A program made the translations under genes and the position numbers. A stretch of 19,507 nucleotides of DNA from Methanobacteriota archaeon (GTDB lineage: Archaea; Thermoplasmatota; Poseidoniia; Poseidoniales; Thalassarchaeaceae). The notes beneath the pieces were generated by a model. The model saw only the letters and a program-made list of their open reading frames with translations. It ran no database searches and was not told the origin of the DNA. Numbering within the stretch: position 1 is the first letter of the stretch; every line of letters starts with the position of its first letter. Of this stretch, positions 17,353 through 19,507 are shown piece after piece. The stretch lies in the NCBI GenBank assembly GCA_002685415.1, contig NYXO01000016.1, positions 50,488 through 69,994 on the forward strand. Reading direction: 5' to 3'.

Positions 17353-17367
17353 TTGTCGGCGGCGGCC

Positions 17368-17562
17368 ATGAAGACCAACTGGATCAAGGCCCTGACCGAA
17401 ATGGGAATGACGAGAATTAGAATGGATGCAATCTGTGCCTATCAAGAGATAGACTCAGAAGACAAATTATTGATTTACACTTCTGACAATACTATGTTCG
17501 TAGTTGTCGAAGATTGTGAGGCAATAACAAAGAAATTAGATACTAATTTCAATGTGTCCTGA
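17368..17562 (+). CDS. small hypothetical protein, 64 aa
   Basis: The only plus-strand gene supported in the window. Read from ATG at 17368 it gives 64 aa; an in-frame TTG at 17353 would add five residues (MSAAA) and has AGGG nearby, so the start is uncertain. The protein is soluble, with an amphipathic N-terminal helix and then alternating beta strands (DKLLIYTSDNTMFVVVEDCE) and a short final helix. This loosely resembles small FlbD/YlzI-like proteins, but I cannot assign a family. Support comes from its not being antisense to another gene, plausible composition, and a stop only 4 bp from the convergent TPR gene. It could still be a chance frame. Confidence 0.55.
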   Translation: MKTNWIKALTEMGMTRIRMDAICAYQEIDSEDKLLIYTSDNTMFVVVEDCEAITKKLDTNFNVS

Positions 17563-17566
17563 GTAC

Positions 17567-19321
17567 CTAACAACAACTCTCTTTCAACGCATTTTGTGCG
17601 CAGAAACACGTCTTAGCAGGTACTATGTCCGCGCGCGAGCTTCGTTCATTGAACAATGCAGTTACCTCTGCAAGTTCTTCACCGGAGTCGCCCTTTGCTT
17701 CTAGACATAGTTTGAGACCTAGTAAGCCCCACATGTTGTCTTTCCAAAGATCGATATCCGCACGATATACCTCTTCGGCTTCCTCAACGTGTCCCTGTTC
17801 AAGGAGTAGAGCACCCAATATGTGACGAACTGGTTGCATTTGTCCCCAAGGCTCGTTGTAAGCTAGATTCAATGACAAATCTACACCACGGCGAAGTTCG
17901 TCAAATGCTGCTGTGAAATCAAAATCATCGCCATTTTCTTTCGCAAGGTACTGTCTTCTGTACTCAATTTCGGCTTCTAGAATTGAAGCATTAACATTGA
18001 GTATAGATGGGCCTTCTTCTGGATCCTGATACATGAAATTGTTATGCATCATTCTTCCTGCCAAAGCTGGATTTTCCAGAGCTTGCTTGAACAGTGCTTG
18101 TTCTGCTTCTGCCTCAGGCACCATTCCCTTGGAAGCATATGCTACTCCACGCGCATAGTGTTGTGTAGCGATTGTTGCAGGGAATACATCTCCATCGGTA
18201 TACATTGGTTCTGCCAGTATTTCATCCCACTTTCCGAATCTAATCATAACATGCCATGGCATTGTGACATAAGATTCCAGGAATATTGCACCCATCGGGA
18301 TGATTCCTGCTAGCATGAACTGTACTCCACCATTTTCATCTCCTGCCGGCAATGTTTCGACTGCCTTTCTAGCGTATTTTAGAGCGGTTTCATACTGTCC
18401 ATCAAACATAGCACACCAGACAACGAAGTGATGGTTGTGCATTCGGTAGAATTTGTAGAATTGTGATTCATTACCGGTAATCTCTACGTATCTATCATCG
18501 GCTTCAACTGCAGCAATATTACAGTCAATAGCTTCTTTCCATTGCCCAACCCAAGCATCAATGTGAGAAGGCATGTGAACTAGATGTCCAAGGCCTGGCA
18601 TTCTAGTTCGAAGCACATCAGCAGCAGGTAGCGCTCTTTCAGGGAACGGAGACAGTTCTAGCGCATGGCAGTACAAGTGGCAAAGTGCAGGGTGTACTTT
18701 CGCTTCTTCGCTGCTTTCGAACGCTTTTTCCATAACCTCAACCAATAGGAGAGTGTTGTCATCGGCAGGTGTTATCTCTCCAGTTGAAGCGTCCTTATCC
18801 CAAAGTTGCCAGGCTTTCAGATTCATCAGAGCCTCGACATAAATTGCAGTTACATCCAAATTTCCATCGTATTTTTCGTACAAAGGAGCCATTGCTTCTG
18901 CAAAAGCTACGTTCAATTCCGGACTATTTCCCATGTTTAGGACTGAAGGATCTGCAGCATCTCTTGCTTCCGCAGAATGCCTTGTTGAAAGGGCTTGAAT
19001 CAAATCCTGTTCTAACTCGGTGCAGTGCCCCATTACTGACAATGCTTGTTGGATTGCGTCATGACCGGAACCCAGTCCTGGGGCCCAATTGTAATTCGAA
19101 GATACACAATAAGCGATACCCCACCAAGCCATAGCGCAATTGGGGTCTAATTCTGTGCATTGGGTAAAGCAAGCAATTGCTTGTTCATGATTGTAGTTCA
19201 GCATGTGGCCGTATCCTTCTACAAACATCTTCTGTGTTTCTTCATCTTTGCAGGTCACTGAGGCCGCAAAGGAGTAGTTTGATTCAATTCCATAGTCGTA
19301 GTCGGTTGGTGCTAATGACAT
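17567..19321 (-). CDS. tetratricopeptide-repeat protein with conserved His motifs and Cys-rich C-terminus
   Basis: A 584-aa, probably cytosolic, all-helical protein without signal peptide or membrane span. TPR units are clear at about 40-75 (YNHEQAIACFTQCTELDPNC...AWWGIAY) and elsewhere (GQYETALKYARKAVE; GHVEEAEEVYRADIDLW). Two His-rich motifs stand out: HMPSHIDAWVGQW (from His249) and YRMHNHHF (292-299). They recall a widespread family of TPR proteins of about 550-600 residues that I believe is found in many bacteria. The C-terminus is Cys-rich: Cys572, Cys574, Cys583 and Cys584. Together these hint at metal binding or redox chemistry in an otherwise scaffold-like fold, but no function is established. 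A TATA-like box about 28 nt upstream suggests a leaderless or nearly leaderless mRNA. Confidence 0.88.
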   Translation of the reverse strand: MSLAPTDYDYGIESNYSFAASVTCKDEETQKMFVEGYGHMLNYNHEQAIACFTQCTELDPNCAMAWWGIAYCVSSNYNWAPGLGSGHDAIQQALSVMGHCTELEQDLIQALSTRHSAEARDAADPSVLNMGNSPELNVAFAEAMAPLYEKYDGNLDVTAIYVEALMNLKAWQLWDKDASTGEITPADDNTLLLVEVMEKAFESSEEAKVHPALCHLYCHALELSPFPERALPAADVLRTRMPGLGHLVHMPSHIDAWVGQWKEAIDCNIAAVEADDRYVEITGNESQFYKFYRMHNHHFVVWCAMFDGQYETALKYARKAVETLPAGDENGGVQFMLAGIIPMGAIFLESYVTMPWHVMIRFGKWDEILAEPMYTDGDVFPATIATQHYARGVAYASKGMVPEAEAEQALFKQALENPALAGRMMHNNFMYQDPEEGPSILNVNASILEAEIEYRRQYLAKENGDDFDFTAAFDELRRGVDLSLNLAYNEPWGQMQPVRHILGALLLEQGHVEEAEEVYRADIDLWKDNMWGLLGLKLCLEAKGDSGEELAEVTALFNERSSRADIVPAKTCFCAQNALKESCC

Positions 19322-19330
19322 GTTTTTCCA

Positions 19331-19340
19331 ACAAATTTGT
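19331..19340 (-). promoter_or_regulatory. palindrome between TATA box and start of the TPR gene
   Basis: ACAAATTTGT is a perfect 10-bp palindrome lying between the TATA-like box (19345-19352) and the ATG at 19321. A repressor bound there would block RNA polymerase recruitment, a common arrangement in archaea. No regulator is identified, and short AT-rich palindromes can be accidental. Confidence 0.3.
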
Positions 19341-19344
19341 GGAG

Positions 19345-19352
19345 CATATAAT
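19345..19352 (-). promoter_or_regulatory. TATA-like box of the TPR gene
   Basis: The minus strand reads ATTATATG, centred about 28 nt upstream of the ATG at 19321. With the usual archaeal spacing, transcription would start within a few bases of the ATG, which fits the absence of a strong Shine-Dalgarno site there (only TTGGAAAAAC). Confidence 0.5.
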
Positions 19353-19413
19353 CTTACGGGTAGCGGAGATATAGGATTCTATATTCTCCAATTTAGATTG
19401 TTTTAGTTAACGT

Positions 19414-19452
19414 TGGTCCGCGCTCCCGGACTTGAACCGAAGTCCGGTGGTG
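19414..19452 (-). tRNA. 3' exon of a tRNA, probably tRNA-Tyr (positions 38-76)
   Basis: Reading the minus strand, the segment ends in an encoded CCA (19416-19414) preceded by A73 and the acceptor strand AGCGCGG. The T arm has the B-box GGTTCAAGTCC with G53-C61 pairing. Position counting gives a 5-nt variable loop CGGAC and anticodon-stem 3' strand ACCAC. The matching 5' acceptor would be CCGCGCT, giving C1-G72 with A73, which in archaea points to tRNA-Tyr. The 5' half (CCGCGCT, D arm, anticodon-stem GTGGT) is not in the 55 nt upstream inside the window, so the gene is interrupted near position 37/38. The anticodon is not visible, so identity stays provisional. Confidence 0.75.
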
Positions 19453-19507
19453 AAGAGTCATTTTCGCTTCTGAGGGAATTATCTCTTCAGTGTCTAGAAG
19501 ATATTCG
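19453..19507 (-). other. probable tRNA intron, 3' part
   Basis: This stretch lies where tRNA nucleotides 1-37 should be but contains neither CCGCGCT nor GTGGT. It is best read as at least 55 nt of an archaeal tRNA intron at the canonical 37/38 position. It contains GAAGAG and CTCTTC (the second ending at the splice region), which could form a 6-bp stem. I could not draw a convincing bulge-helix-bulge motif without the 5' exon. Confidence 0.45.

Noticed and set aside
19414..19507. Complete uninterrupted tRNA, including a long-variable-arm Ser or Leu type
   Set aside because: No CCGCGCT acceptor strand or matching anticodon stem lies within the available 94 nt, and position counting gives a 5-nt variable loop.
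1..19507. CRISPR array, insertion sequence or prophage
   Set aside because: No regularly spaced direct repeats, transposase, integrase or phage-like genes were seen on either strand.

Overview
The window is archaeal. It encodes ribosomal protein L15e (an archaeal/eukaryotic family), the 3' part of a tRNA whose acceptor implies C1-G72 and A73 (the archaeal/eukaryotic tRNA-Tyr identity) and that looks intron-interrupted, TATA-like promoters, and strong GGAGGTGAT-type Shine-Dalgarno sites. Moderate GC, bacterial-style complex I genes and a run of very large acidic secreted proteins with CARDB/NEW3-type Ig-like repeats suggest an uncultured Thermoplasmatota such as marine group II (Poseidoniales). 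That affiliation is inference from gene style, not from a search.

Layout. Nearly everything reads on the minus strand, so transcription runs from high to low coordinates. At the right edge is a tRNA 3' exon (19414-19452), then a 584-aa TPR protein (17567-19321). A 64-aa hypothetical gene on the plus strand (17368-17562) converges on it with a 4-bp gap. Then follow rpl15e (16618-17205), an 87-aa PRC-barrel protein (16315-16578) and five cell-envelope genes in tandem: an 861-aa PKD-type protein with a membrane anchor, acidic cytosolic linker and zinc-ribbon tail (13659-16244); a 1455-aa secreted protein of unknown function (9195-13562); a tightly coupled 188-aa single-span membrane protein (8627-9193); a 1495-aa subtilisin-family protease with Ig-like repeats, a membrane anchor and a RING-like zinc tail (4064-8551); and an 894-aa Ig-repeat membrane protein (1316-4000). 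The left edge holds the start of a complex I operon: nuoA, nuoB and the first codons of a probable nuoC, running off the window.

How it fits together. The five envelope genes look like one surface module: a cell-anchored protease, anchored or secreted scaffold proteins, and two proteins that join extracellular domains to cytosolic zinc-binding tails. The nuo genes are a separate energy-metabolism operon, and rpl15e and the tRNA are housekeeping. The gaps between the large genes are short (about 60-150 bp). They carry tight inverted repeats with 2-3-nt loops, one of which buries the Shine-Dalgarno site of the 1455-aa gene, and a 17-nt leader motif shared by two envelope genes at nearly the same distance from the start codon. 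No gap without a gene exceeds 300 bases. No CRISPR array, insertion sequence or integrase was seen.
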